Origin: Eucommia ulmoides
Taxonomy: Eukaryota > Streptophyta > Magnoliopsida > Garryales > Eucommiaceae
Reading direction: 5' to 3'
Assembly (NCBI GenBank): GCA_016647705.1
Contig: CM028335.1
Span: forward strand, 39,934,712-39,998,711
DNA length: 64,000 nt
Shown here: piece after piece, positions 32,763 to 45,350 of the stretch
How positions within the stretch are numbered: position 1 is the stretch's first letter
Layout: the number at the start of each line of letters is the position of its first letter
Translations under genes and position numbers: made by a program
The notes under the pieces: generated by a model
What the model was told of the DNA's origin: nothing
The model's input: only the letters and a program-made list of their open reading frames with translations
Databases searched by the model: none

Positions 32763-34765
32763 TGTTGGCCCAGTGAGCTACCCAAGAGGGGGGTAAATTG
32801 GGTAGATAAAAACTATCAGAGAAAATACTTCAAAAATTTAAATAATTAATTTTAATCTTAAATTAATTATTATCTTTATATAACAGCGAAAATATAATAT
32901 TAACTAGGTGCACACTAAACAACGAAAATAAATAATGAAAAATAGCAGTACACCAGAAATTTATACTGGTTCACCAAGCTACTCTTGGCTACTCAGAAAT
33001 AACCTCGACTTTTTACAGGTTCAAGAATAACCTAATTCTTTTTGTACCTTACGCTAAAGAATCAAAACCTCACAAACACTCCAAATATCCTTTTACCCGG
33101 TAAAGATTGAACCGTTACAAAATTACTCACAAATCAATTTAATCAATTAAGAGTTACTATCTCAATCTTTTTACAGGAAAAGACTAAAACCAGCTACCCT
33201 TTGATTAAATACTCCCAATAGTATTCAATCTGTCACTCAACTCACCAATTACAAATTGATAAGTGATTTTTCTCACTTGGAGCTTCTACCACCCTAAATA
33301 AATTAAAACTCAATTAATATCCCAAAACTAGTGATAGAAAAGTAAGATATTCAAAATCTTATTTAAAAATAAATAAATTGGGTAGCACGTAATCAATTCT
33401 TTTCAAGAAATTGTTTCAAAAAATATTATTCAATAAAAAATGGAAAACAATTTCAAAGATCAAATTCCAAGTAAATAATAATTATCGCAAATAAACAAAT
33501 AACTTGGAACAATCTCATCAAGAATCCACCAAAAGAATAATTATTAGAATGGCAATGACACTTCAAATAGGTAGTAGCAATAATCCACAACAAATATTTC
33601 TCAAGAATTACTCTCAGAAAATATCTCACAATTCAATCAATATGATTACTCTTAAAAAGTTCAAAAGTTGAATAGCTCAGAAGAATTCTCTAGATGTGTT
33701 TCAGTCAAATGTGAAAAAAAAAAAAAAAAAACGCAGGTCTTTTTAAAAGGGAATAAAATAAGCCATCAAACGGCTAGTTCCCATGAATCATGACGTTTAA
33801 TAGCACCAATAGACCCTTTATATCATAATGATTCATTTCTGATATAATTCACTCAAAAACATCTTTTAAAATTTTCAATTAAGTCCCTCAAAGTTTTTCT
33901 TCAAATGCAATTGAATAAAATTGAAAGAATTATACGTACCAAATTGAGAAATATCAAAAATACTTGAACCATATCTATAGGTACACTTAGATATCATTTA
34001 AATAACTAAAAACACTTTAGATTCCTAAGATATCTTGGAGATCCTAACAAAAAAAGCGGCTAGTAACGGTTACTCTTAGAATAAAATCCAAAATTTCACA
34101 AAACCTGAAACAGTCCCGTAAGTCAATTGATCAAGGGTCACCTATCCACCAATCGATTCAGGATGTAGCCAAGCCAAAAATTCCTCGCCCATCAGTCGAC
34201 TGCTCACACTTCAAATGTTGACCAGACGATTAAGAGAGTTTCATGAGTTGACATATCTATCGACCTAGAGATTCAAAGAGTTTCACTTCTATGCTTCGGT
34301 CGACTTACTTGTTGACTGGTCAATGTTGAGAACCTCTTCTAAATTCGTTTTTAATCCATTTTCTTTAACGTTTTCGCCCCTTTAACCAATATCTTTTCTC
34401 AATTAGCTCCACTAAATTCTTAAATTCAATTTTAATTAATTATCAATATTTATTTCTCAATTACACATAGAAACAAATAATTTAACTAATTAGGATCCTA
34501 TAAAAAATACACATATTTATAAAAATCATTTTGTGTCGTGTGTGATCCTAATTGGGATATTAAGAATTAGAATTTAACCTGAGTTATTTTTTCTAGATTC
34601 TTTAATTTTTTCAAACTCTTAATCTTCTGTCATATTTGTCATCATATTTAGTATTTCCACAATATTTTTCATCACTGGAACTAAGAAACTGAAACACTCA
34701 ATAAAACCGTTAGTTCCATAAAAGACATCAACCTTTAATTGTCCATCAAAATCTTAGAATCAATA
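32763..34765 (-). repeat. 3' LTR of non-autonomous Copia A
   Basis: 2003 bp, TGTTGGCCCAGTGAGCTACC at 32763 to CTTAGAATCAATA at 34765 on the plus strand. It pairs with 38639-40680; long stretches agree by eye. Flank AAAAC on the left against AAAAT after the other LTR gives a near-perfect 5-bp duplication. Confidence 0.85.
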
Positions 34766-34800
34766 ATCTCTCCCTTTTTTATGATGACAATTAACTTTCC
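34766..34800 (-). other. Polypurine tract of Copia A
   Basis: On the plus strand ATCTCTCCCTTTTTTATGATG follows the LTR directly; on the minus strand this is a purine tract AAAAAAGGGAGAGAT next to the LTR, as in element C. It primes plus-strand DNA synthesis in the family and places this LTR at the 3' end. Confidence 0.65.
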
Positions 34801-35450
34801 CGTTTTCTTTAAAACAATAATGTGACCACACTCCCCCTAAATCCGAGGACGGATTCTTTAACTCATTAAAGTAAAGTAATGAAGATAATCATAAGATTTT
34901 TAACGAAGAATAAATATATAATAAACTCCCTCTTAAGATATTCAACAAGATAATTCAAGCTCCTCCTTGAGACATTCATTAAAATATCAACTAATTCTCC
35001 CCCTTTGTCATCTAAAAAAAAATATTGGAGGAGGAGGAACACACAAAGAAACACTACTATAGGCAAACATCATTATGTCAAGATAATAAATTAAATTAAT
35101 ATAAAATCAATCAACCTATTTTAACAAACCAACTTTTAAGCATGAAAATCATTTTTAACAAATACCATGTGGATCATAATTAGAGACAAAAATCTAACTA
35201 AATAGACCAAATCTAGCTAATCCATCAAAATCCATACACTAAAAGTTAAGTTTCACCAAAATAACCTAGATTAGCTATTACAAACCAAAATATTAATTGT
35301 AGAGTTTGTTTAGATAACATATTCAAAAAGAGAATAGAAGATAAAGTCAATGAGGACTCTATCCAGAAAAATGATAATATAGTCCCATTGGACTAGTGGT
35401 TGGTTGCTGAGGATATTGAACCCCTGGCTGAGCACTTGTTCCTAGAGTTA
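34801..35450 (-). other. 3' untranslated part of Copia A
   Basis: The first 270 bp resemble the 3' region of elements B and C (TCCCCCTTTGTCATCT, GGAGGAGGAGGAACACAC, TATAGGCAAACATCATTATG). The homology ends at about 35078, where in C the last codons of pol begin. From there to 35450 the sequence is AT-rich and unrelated to pol. Confidence 0.6.
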
Positions 35451-35451
35451 T

Positions 35452-36632
35452 TTACTGATGAAACGGCATTAACGGTCCTGCTCTAGATGGCCCTACAGTA
35501 GATGGTTCTCTAAAGGACTGTTGTGCTCCAAAACTAGGATTTCCTGTAAAGTGTGGCTGAGTACTATACTGCTGCTGGTATCCATGAAGTGATGACTGCA
35601 TAAATTGAAACATGTGTTCTAAATTCCCCATGATTTTCCCAAATCCAGCTTCCATGTTCATATTCATTTGGACCATTTTATTTTCAAACCCAGCCAACAG
35701 ATCATCCATCATATTTGCATGTACCCGTAGATCATCAATCTGCTCTCAAAGAAAATCCATCTTCTAATCAACGCACATTTCTTCCTCATCACCTTTTTCT
35801 TCGCTCACAGCTTGCACTCTTTTCCTTTTCTAATTTCTCTTATTTACCCATTTATTTCCTCTGTACTCATATCCCATTAACGAAGCATTACCCACATTAA
35901 TTCATTTGGGTGTAATTGTCATGAATTTTTCTTCATCAAGATTAGTTTCAACTAAAAACTGATCAAACAATTTTTGAAGAGTATCAGCATAGGGTAATAC
36001 TCCGAAAGGTTTCTGAACATGATATCTCATATGATCCATCATGATATGAGCCAAATCCACTTTTTTACTCTCAATAATCTCATTCATCAAATAGAGATCA
36101 AAATCATTCACAATAGCATGGCTTCATCCTCTAGGTACAACCGTATAGGTAAGCACCAAGGGAATGAACCGCTACTCAAGAGATAATGATCCTGGTTTAT
36201 CACCCTCCAAGTCAAATTTCTGTGAAATTGGCGTTCTATTAAAATTTGTTGACAGCCAATGGGGTGTATTGTATGCAAACACGTCGCCTCTAGGTAATTC
36301 TAAAATATCACATAGTAATCCCTTATGGAATCGAATCTCTTTTCCTTTAACATAGGATGTCAAACATTATTGTAAGTGGGATTACTACAGAACATTCTTA
36401 CCCATACCAACATCTACTCATTTTTTTGGGTGACAAAATTGATCCATCCCAAATTTCTAAAATACCCTTCAACATCAATATTTTTCTCTTTTAAACTAAC
36501 AAAATCTATAGGTTTGCAACCTAGAACATTTCGTTCGACAAACCCCTTATTATATCTAATCTCATCATCCTCCTCTCAAAAATATTCATTTTCATACGTA
36601 ACTCTTTGAGCACGCTTCTTGATTTTAGGCAT
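35452..36632 (-). pseudogene. PF20167-like plant transposon protein in Copia A
   Basis: From an ATG at 36632 (MPKIKKRAQRVTYENEYF) the minus strand reads GFVERNVLGCKPIDFV, VEGYFRNLGWINFVTQ, MLVWVRMFCSNPTY, then after a single frameshift near 36365 TSYVKGKEIRFHKGLLCDIL, ELPRGDVFAYNTPHWLS, LYLMNEIIESKKVDLAHIM, PFGVLPYADTLQKLFDQFL and a Met/Gln-rich tail (MMDDLLAGFENKMVQMNMNM) to 35452. 'Lgw..f......v..w.R.Fysn...y......sYVkGk.i.f....l..iL.lP..g' is the pattern of the putative plant transposon protein domain PF20167; the family call is from memory. About 390 codons with one frameshift and a few stops. It stands where pol should be. Function unknown. Confidence 0.65.
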
Positions 36633-36639
36633 TTTCACA

Positions 36640-37196
36640 CAAACTTGAAACAAATCAACCAAGATAACTCAAGAAATTGAGCCTAGACAGAGAACCAATC
36701 GAAACCCTAGAGAATAGAGAGAGAACCAACCTTTTCGCGAATGAAAGAGTCAACAAATCTCGAATCCAAGCCCTAAACCTTTAGATCTGACCCAAATATC
36801 TTCAAATCCAAGTCGAAACAAACTGATTTTGTGAAGTTTATGATTGAACGAACTTGGGAGATGAAGGGTTTTAGAGAGAAAAGGGTTTTAGAATCATATG
36901 AGAAGAAATTAAATGAATGAGCGCTAGGTATTTAAATCCCGTAAGGATCGGTTGGCCGCTTACTTATTGTCGGTCGACAGATGAATGCATCACCTCTTTC
37001 TCTTTTCCAACCTGCTACTATCGGTCGACTGATGCTCCACTAGCAGTCGATTGACCATACTGAACTGTTTAACTTCTATTGAATTTAAGCTTTAATTTGA
37101 TCAACTTAGCTCAATTTTTACCTCTTATTTAGATCCACATATTTTTTTAAAAATATTTTAATTAGTCACACACCCACACCCACATATCACACACGT
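36640..37196 (-). promoter_or_regulatory. LTR-like internal promoter between gag and second ORF of Copia A
   Basis: On the minus strand this segment repeats the order of the element's own LTR promoter half: GTGTGTG/ACTAATTAAAAT, GTGGATCTAAATAAGAGG (the LTR has GTGGATCTAACTGAGAA), then GTCGAC sites (37024-37029, 36973-36978) with AGTCGATTGACC, then a TATA-like GGGATTTAAATACC (about 36928-36941) and a C/T-rich leader (TTTTCTCTCTAAAACCC) up to the ATG at 36632. This suggests a separate promoter for the second ORF, derived from a diverged LTR. Inference from layout; no transcript evidence. Confidence 0.4.
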
Positions 37197-38579
37197 CTAA
37201 ATTTCAAAATGAACAGGCTCAATCTCCCTAACGAAATTAATAAACTTAAACTTTAAAAAGTTTGACATACCTGGATCATCCTTGGGAGTAATTGGTGTGT
37301 GTACCTTTGGTGGATTACTTATTTCTAACTTGGTATCTTTCGATTCCACCAATACTTGATTTGTCCCCTTAATTTCTTCCTTCTTAGTAGTGGTAATTTT
37401 CTGAATTGATTCATCAATAATTTCTTTGCCTTTGTTTGGTGCTTCATGCTGCTTTTTCTCATTCTGCTTTGGCACAATTTTGTAAATGAACATTTTCTTG
37501 TACTGGTATCTTGTTGTTTGTTGTGGATAAGCTGTGTCAGCTCTCACATATTGAGCTTATTGCTTTTGTACTCTTCTATTTGGCACGTGCTGATTCTTAT
37601 TATTGAGTACATTGAACCTCGGTTCCCTCGTCGGTATGGAATATTCATTGTATCTTTGTGTCTGTTCAAAGCTCCTTGTTGGCACATAATATTCATTGTA
37701 TCTTTGTCTAAATCTCTGATTGATACCTGCACCAAAATTTTCTCTTTTGGGTATCCAGTTATTTCTAGATCCGACAGGGTAACCATGTAATAAATAACAC
37801 AATTTTTAATAATGACCAAATTTACCACAATAAAAACACTTAATACTGTTAGCACGCCTCTTCGGATAGTTAGTGTTTCGTACATGAGCATAATATTGTT
37901 TGCAATTTTGAGAAACAGCTTTAGTAACTATTGGTTTTTCAACAGGTTTAGTACTTTTAACATCCTTGAATTTATCCATTACTTCTTTAAGCTCCTTTTG
38001 AGTCTTCTCAAGTAACCGCTCATTGGTGCTAACGTTTACCTGTAAACCAAAATTCTTTTTATGAATAAATTCAAGATCATTCTTAAGAATTTGACACTCA
38101 TTTTTAAAAGAATGGATTTTCATACGAGCCCTATCAAGTTCACACCTTGTATTATCCAATTCAATACTTAAGAGCTCATTCAAGGTTTTAAGATTTTTTC
38201 TTTTAAATTCATTCTATTGAAGATCATAAAATTCATTTTTCAAAACTTCAGTCTCATCCTCAAGAGACTCAATTTTCTCACACAACTTACTAATTTTAGA
38301 TAAAGCATTTCTAAACTCAACAGTTTCAAATTTTTTGTCCAAATTCTTTTTCTTGAGAGATTTGACAGTACTAAATTTCTTATTTTCAAGAGTTGCAATT
38401 TTTTGCTCTAGTTTAAAATTCTCTTTTTCAAAAACATACGTAAGAGCAATAAGCATCTCAATAGCCTTATCTCCATTATCATCATTGCAAATTATATCAG
38501 TCTCACGAGCAGAATAATGACTATTAGAAGAAGTAGAATCAATAGTAGTACACATAACTTCAGAATGAAGACACTCCAT
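37197..38579 (-). pseudogene. gag of non-autonomous Copia A
   Basis: One minus-strand frame of about 460 codons, broken by four in-frame stops but no frameshift, starts at an ATG at 38579, 43 bases from the PBS. It has a long coiled coil (residues about 50-210; KLEQKIATLENKKF, KICELCEKIESLEDE-like, ERLLEKTQKELKEV) and a zinc knuckle KCFYCGKFGH...C near 37820 whose last part contains a stop, then a basic/Asn-rich tail (RFRQRYNEYYVPTR, twice). It resembles the C-terminal half of SIRE-type Gag; the N-terminal capsid part is missing. It would bind nucleic acid and coat the element RNA. No protease or polymerase follows. Confidence 0.7.
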
Positions 38580-38621
38580 GTGATCGTGTTTAGTTATACT
38601 CTGAAGTATATCGACCTAAAA

Positions 38622-38636
38622 CCAGCTCTGATACCA
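38622..38636 (-). other. Primer-binding site of Copia A (tRNA-Met type)
   Basis: Plus-strand CCAGCTCTGATACCA, i.e. TGGTATCAGAGCTGG on the minus strand, two bases from the LTR end. It is the canonical plant Copia PBS and is intact. Confidence 0.85.
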
Positions 38637-38638
38637 AT

Positions 38639-40680
38639 TGTTGGCCCAATGAGCTACCCAAGAAGGGGGTGAATTGTGTAGATAAAAATTATTAGAGAAA
38701 ATACTTCAAAAATCCAAATAATTAATTTTAATACTAAATTAATTATTATCTTTATATAACAGTAGAAATATAATATCAATTAGGTGCACACCAAATAACA
38801 AAAATAAATAATGAAATATAATAGCACACTAGAAATTTATACTGGTTCACCAACCTACTCTTGGCTAATCCAGTCCTCCGAGCTCCACGGAGTGTCGCAC
38901 CCACTAAACTCGAGATTCCTTTAAAAGTAGGAACCAAACCCTCACAATGATTCTTTTTGCAGGCTCAGAATCAACCTTTACAAATTCATTTTCACACGCT
39001 CAAGAATAACCTAATTGTTTTTGTACCTTAGGCTAAAGAATCAAAATCTCACAAACACTCCAAATTTTCTTTTATCCGGTAAGGATTGAACCGTTACAAA
39101 ATTACTCACAAATCAATTCAATCAAGGAAGAATTGCTATCTCAATCTCTTTACAGGAAGAGACTGAAACTAGATATCCTTTGATTAAATACTCCCAATAG
39201 TATTCAATCCGTCACTCAACTCACCAATTACAAATTGATAAGTGATTTTTCTCACTCGGAGTTTCTACCACCCCAAATAAATTAGAACTCAATTAATATC
39301 CCAAAACTAGTGATTAAAAAGTGAGATATTCAAAATCTGATTTAAAAAAAAATAAAAATGGGTAGCACGTAATTGAGCACATAATCAAATTTCTTCAAGA
39401 AATTGTTTCAAAAAATATTTTTCAATAAAAAATCGAAAAACAATTTCAAAGATTAAATTCCAAGTTTATAATAATTATAGCAAATAAACAAATAACTTGG
39501 AACAATCTCACTAGGAATCCACTAAAAGAATAATGATTAGAATGACAATCACACTTCAGATCGGTAGTAGCAATAATCCACAACAAATATTTCTCAAGAA
39601 TAACTCTAAAAAAAGATCTCACAATTCAATCAATATGATTACTCTTAAAAAGCTCAAAAGTTGAATAGCTCTGAAGAATTCTCCAGGTGTGTCTCACTCA
39701 AATGTGAAAAAGACGCAGGTCTTTTTAAAAGGGAATAAAACAAGCCCTCCAACGCATGGTTCCCATGAATCATGGCGTTTAATAGCACCAATAGACCCTC
39801 TATATCATAATGATTCATTTCTGATATAATTTACTTAAAAATAACTTTTAAAACATTCAATTAAGTCCATCAAATTTTTTCTTCAAACACAATTAAATAA
39901 GATTGAAAGAATTATACATACCAAATTGAGAAACATAAAAAATCTTGGAGATCCTAACAAAAACAACAACTAGTAACGGCTACTTTTAGAATAAAATCTG
40001 AAATTCCACAAAATCTTGAAACAGTCCCGTAAGTCGACTGATCAAAGGTCACCTATCGACCGATCGATTCAGGATGTAGCCAATCCAACAATTCTTCGCC
40101 CATCAGTCGATCGCTTGTACTTCAACTGCCGATCGAATGATTCATAGAGTTTCATGAATCGACCTATCTGTCGACCTAGAGATTCAGAGAGTTTCACTTC
40201 TATGCTCCGGTCGACTTACCTGTTGACTGGTGAATGTTGAGAACCTCTTCTTAATTCGTTTTTAATCTATTTTCTTCAACGTTTTTGCCCTTTTAACCGA
40301 TTTCTTTTCTCAGTTAGATCCACTAAATTCTTAAATTCAATTTTAATTAATTAATTATCAATATTTCTTTTTCAATTACACATAGGAACAAATAATTTAA
40401 TTAATTAGGATCCTATAAAAAACACACATATTTATAAAAATTATTTTGTGTCGTGTGTTATCCTAATTGGGATATTAAGAGTAAGAATTTAACCTGAGTT
40501 GTTTTTCCTAGGTTCTTCAATTTCTTTAAACTCTTAATCTTCCATCATCTTTGTCAACATCTTTAGCATTGCCACAATATTTTTCATCACTGGAACTAAG
40601 AAACTGAAACATTCAATAAAACCGTTAGTTCCATAAAAAACATCAACCTTTAATTGCCTATCAAAATCTTACGATCAACA
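38639..40680 (-). repeat. 5' LTR of non-autonomous Copia A
   Basis: 2042 bp; on the minus strand TGTTGATCGTAAGATTTTG to GGGTAGCTCATTGGGCCAACA, then the PBS. It pairs with 32763-34765. Contains the GTCGAC cluster at about 40030-40215. After its left end in element order (40680) the sequence returns to Copia B pol (AAAATATTACTCTAGG). Confidence 0.85.
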
Positions 40681-41495
40681 AAAATATTACTCTAGGTGTA
40701 CATCGTTATGCCTAGCCATAACTAAATCTCGAATGATTTTCATGAAATGATCTTCAGCTAGAGGTTTAATAAAAATATTAGCAAGCTGATCGGAGGTATC
40801 AAGATATTCAATAGATACATCCATTTTCTGAATGTGATCACAAATAAAATGATGTTGAATCTCTATGTGCTTCGTTTGTGAGTGCTGTGTTGGATTATTA
40901 CTTAAGAAAATAACATTTTTATTATCACATTATATAAGGACTTCTTCCATACATATCCCAAAGTTCTATAATTGTTGTTTAATTTATAGAATTTGAGCAC
41001 AATAATTACCAACTGCCACATATTCTGCCTCCGTTGTAGATAAGGTAATTGAATTGTGTTTCTTGCTAGAGCAAGAAACCAAGGCATGTCCCAAAGAGTG
41101 ACATGAACTACTTGTGCTTTTACGCTCAACTCTGCATCCAACAAAATTAGCGTTAGAGTAAATAATCAGTTTAAAGTCACTCTCCCTAGGATACCTTAAT
41201 ACAATTCTTTCGGACAAGATTGAAATCTAACAAACAAGCATTCACTAAACATTATGTCAAGTCTACTAGCAGTAAGATACAATAAACTCCTAATCATACT
41301 TCGATACATTTTCTCATTAACAGTTTTGCCCATATCATCTTTTTCCATTTTTTGTGGTTGTTGTAATAGGAGTTTTGTATTCTTTAGTACCATCCAAGCC
41401 ATATTTTTTTAGTAACGCCTTGGTGTATTTGGTTTAATTAATAACAATCCCTTGTTTGGTTTGATTAATTCACAACCCAAGAAAGACAATTAGTT
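40681..41495 (-). pseudogene. Copia B pol, C-terminal part (RT end and RNase H)
   Basis: The minus strand reads INQTKQGIVIN, TKYTKALLKKYGLDG, KTVNEKMYRSMIRSLLYLT, VERKSTSSSCHSLGHALV, SSKKHNSITLSTTEAEYV and, at lower coordinates, sequence matching the RNase H end of element C. It is broken by stops and small shifts. This is the 3' end of the pol of element B whose LTR is at 30336. The two are separated by element A. The RT part is cut at 41495 by the LTR at 41496-44404 and resumes at 44405. Confidence 0.8.
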
Positions 41496-41957
41496 CTATC
41501 ACACCCCACCCCGGACACCCATCACCCTGGGGCCGGCGTGACGTCAACATGACATCATCTGAATGTCAAACCAACTAGCAAACCACAAAGTGCATACATA
41601 AATATACAACCACAAATTATCACCATATACATTCTCTCTAACTGGGGACACATCTATCCCTGAATTTTAATAACAACAAAAGTATAACAACAATGAAGCT
41701 CTCACAGGTTCGCTTCAAGCAGCTCCTCCCAAAATACTGCCATACTACACCATCGTTGGACTCTACCTAATGCCAGTAGGGGACCGACTCCTAGCTACTA
41801 TACCTGCGAGTGTACTGCCTTCTTAATGAAAATATTTTAGATGGATCAAGCATAAAACATATAAATATCACATATCAAATAAAAATCTCATAATATACAA
41901 ATGTCTCATACCACAAGGAAAACACCTTTTTCCTGTCACCACAAAATCAACGTTTAT

Positions 41958-42014
<57 letters not shown>

Positions 42015-42688
42015 GCATCCCAACTAAACAATGAAATTTAACCAGAATAATTCAACTAACCATATAGTATAATGAAATCAAAATATACCAATCCAGTATA
42101 AAAGAATATGTATAAATGTACTCATCCCAATCACCATATACGACAAAATACCATATACAACACCACATCACACCAAACTACACCACACCATATCACACCA
42201 CAACACATCGCACACCGGTTAGCCATATGATCGTTTTAACCTCACAATTGGGAGTTGCAACGGTACCATACCACCCGTAGGATATGCCTTCCTAGCGGGA
42301 TATAACAACGCTCTACTAGACTATGCCAAGCAGGTGAACAATGCTCCGCTGGACTATGCCAAGCGGGTGAAACACCGCTCTGCAGGATTTTGCCAAGCAA
42401 GTGAATATCCAACACCAACTTCCACCTCACCTCAACAACAACAACAACTCATTCCCACCTCAACAACAACAACTCTGTCCACAATCAACAGCATCATCAA
42501 ATCAATAACCTCATCATCAAACTACAAATCAATAACATCGACTTCTACCTCCAAAACCGATTTAATCAAACTATCATTTTTCCACCCTCTGTTTAAAACC
42601 AACGAAATACACATTTCCAAAACACTCAAATCTGCTTGATCCATATAAGTTATCAAATCATCCAGTTTTAAGTAAAACCATTTTCCAT

Positions 42689-42738
<50 letters not shown>

Positions 42739-44404
42739 TGGCAAGAAGACAATACACTCACCTGATAATCTGCTCTCAAAAGCTCCACCAACTATTAGCT
42801 ACTGATCCTCCGGTAAATGTGAACCTATTTGTGATAGGGCCTAAATTAATATTATAGAGAAAAATAACCTAGTCGTGCAATGCAAGCCCTATGTTTCGTA
42901 ATTTCCCATTCCCCTAATTTTATTATGTAAAATTATTATTCGGTTTAATTTTATTTTTTATTTTTTTGTCTACCTAAAATTTAGTAATACAACGGTCCCC
43001 AATTTATTATTCTGGATACAAAATTTGTATGCTAGAATTTTGAAAATAATATTTAATGGAAATATTATCCGTTCCGAATCGTTCCCGGGTTGAGAAATGA
43101 GTTTAAATTTTTGTTGGGGTTAAAAGTGATATTTTTTTTTCGCTCGACCGGCCGACGCCCCTCTCATGCCTTGCTCAGCCGACCCACACTCTCTCTCTCT
43201 CTCTCCTCGCCGACGACGTTACCTCCGAACACACACATATACCCTCAACACCATCATCGTCGGAACACATACACACACAGCAGTAACAACACATGACGAA
43301 CACGGCAACCCGCAAACCCACCGGCCGACGACGCTCCCTCTCTCTAACTCTCACTCACCGCCGATCTTCCTACACCCGTCACAACTGCTCACCACTGAGC
43401 GACGACGACCACACACGATCATCGACGATCGAAGAACAACGATCCGAATAGAAAACCTACACCCACACACCACTGTACCAAACGAAAACAGGGAACACAC
43501 ACACACCAACGACTCTCCCATACACACTCTGCTCACATGCACACAATGAAACACCCTCACACCGTTGTCGATCGTCGGTTTGATCAATGGTGATGACACA
43601 CACACCACCCACGGTTGGCACAAAAACAGAGCACACATACCCACATTGTCTGCATCAAATCGAAAACAGAGCACACACACCCCCCCCCGAAACTTTACCG
43701 ACCAAACTCGCAACACTCATGCATACATACACTTACCAAGAATAATTAGAAAAAGATTACACACAATTACATACCAAATCGACGACGACGAACGACAACG
43801 TTTTTACAGGGTTGACGATCTCACTCCACGACCGTCGATCCCGCACCGAACCGAACGACAACGATCAATCCATCCCACGATCATTGGAGAGTAGTCGACG
43901 AACGGAGAGCAGAACACACTCAAACTACCCCACACACATGCACACTAATTCCCCCCACCCATCGCCGGAAGAGACACACCATCGAGAACCCCCCCTCTGT
44001 TTCCCTCTCTCTCTAGAAATTTCTCCAAATGGTTTGAGATTTTTTTGATTAATTTCTCCTGCATGATTCTATATATATCTTGCATGATTTTAGTGGAGGA
44101 AATTTGATCTTAGTTTACCACGTTACCCATTTCCATTCTCCCTACATCCGGCCAGCAACGTTGCTTCATCGACTAAAAGACACACCTATATATATGTGTT
44201 TTTTTAAGATAAACTTAAATTAATTACCCTTTTCTCTCCCCAACTTCTTAAAGTCTCTTTTCTAGTTAAATTTTAATTTTTAACATTTTCTAAATTTGTA
44301 ATTTGGTCCCTAATAGTTAAAATTTTACAAATTGAATGGAAATTTTCAATCCTAATTTAAATTTAATGTTTCTAAATTTCCAATGTTACGATTTAGGTCT
44401 TACA
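41496..44404 (-). repeat. Tekay-family solo LTR inside Copia B reverse transcriptase
   Basis: On the minus strand it begins TGTAAGACCTAAATC and ends GGGGTGGGGTGTGATA, flanked by the exact 5-bp repeat AGTTC (41491-41495 and 44405-44409). Removing it and one repeat joins the Copia B RT frame between MMGEL and the residues corresponding to FLGL in element C. Blocks shared with the Tekay LTRs at 51246 and 54200-56109 include GACAATACACTCACCT, GTGAACCTA and AATGCAATGCA. It contains (CA)n-(TA)n at 41960-42014, tandem CTGGACTATGCCAAGCGGGTGAA-type units at 42280-42410 and a GC/CA-rich block at 43140-44030. No internal region or coding is present, hence a solo LTR. Confidence 0.8.
44066..44084 (-). 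promoter_or_regulatory. Possible TATA box of the Tekay-family LTR
   Basis: Minus-strand AAGATATATATAGAATC lies about 320 bp inside the LTR and is followed within 60-90 bases by a GA-rich leader (CTAGAGAGAGAGGG) and GC-richer sequence. Placement fits an LTR core promoter but is unproven. Confidence 0.35.
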
Positions 44405-45350
44405 AGTTCTCCCATCATGGTGATTTCAAACTCGACCACTAAGTTGAATGAAGATTCACCTATAATCATTTATCTCCTTGAATTAACCTCATTCTTATCT
44501 TTGACTTAAACTTTATGTTTCGGTAAATGAATATTTGTTTTTCCGTGGATTATCTTATAACCTGAAACTCTTTGATACATATTTGAAAGAAAATCATTAG
44601 TAGAGATCAAGTGAACATATATTTATCAATTATCCTCAAAATCATATATGATTACCTAACCAATTCCGACCAACATACAACATTTAGAATCACTTATATT
44701 AACTTCGGTCCTATATATCAATACGTGATACAAATTCTATGCATGGATTGACAATAGGATATCATGTTTATATTTCGAAAAAATGGATTCAATACATTGT
44801 CAGTATACATATCAAGCTAATAGAATAAATCAAATCATACATAATTGAGACCACTGCATATGAAATACATGATACTAGCAAAATACACTTAGAAAATCTG
44901 AGTTCTAAATGCATCATAGAAGAGGACATGGGATTATGAATCATTTAAAGATCTTAGTGTCCAATATATGCAAAGATATTAATCATGATATTTTTCAAAA
45001 CGCATCTTTTCAAAAATCAGCTTGAATCAAAACATTTGTATAAAAAATATAAGACATAAATGACAACACATTATACAAATGGTTTTGTCAATATGCCTAT
45101 GCGATGGTAAACAAGTTATGAAACAATACTAGTAAAAGCAAAAACAATTGATTCGTTGTAAATCACGTAACATGTTTCAAAACCATATAACCAAATACAT
45201 GAATAATTCTCGATATAAACATATCATAAAAATATGTTAATACACTTTAACTAAATGTGATTCTCAGAATCAAGATGCAATATTTCTAAGACAACAAGTA
45301 CACACATCATTTAGGATAGGTCTTAGAAACCATTACTAACTAACCTAATG
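44405..45350 (-). pseudogene. Small Copia B RT fragment followed by unassigned DNA
   Basis: The first 30 bases on the right of the solo LTR encode, on the minus strand, EFEITMMGEL, matching the RT of element C just upstream of FLGL. Beyond about 44440 the Copia similarity fades. From 44470 to 45350 the sequence is AT-rich with no domain or repeat end that I can recognise. Confidence 0.45.

Noticed and set aside
43166-43894. Pro/Thr/His-rich open frames in the solo LTR
   Set aside because: They arise from CA- and CG-rich repeats and overlap in several frames on both strands.
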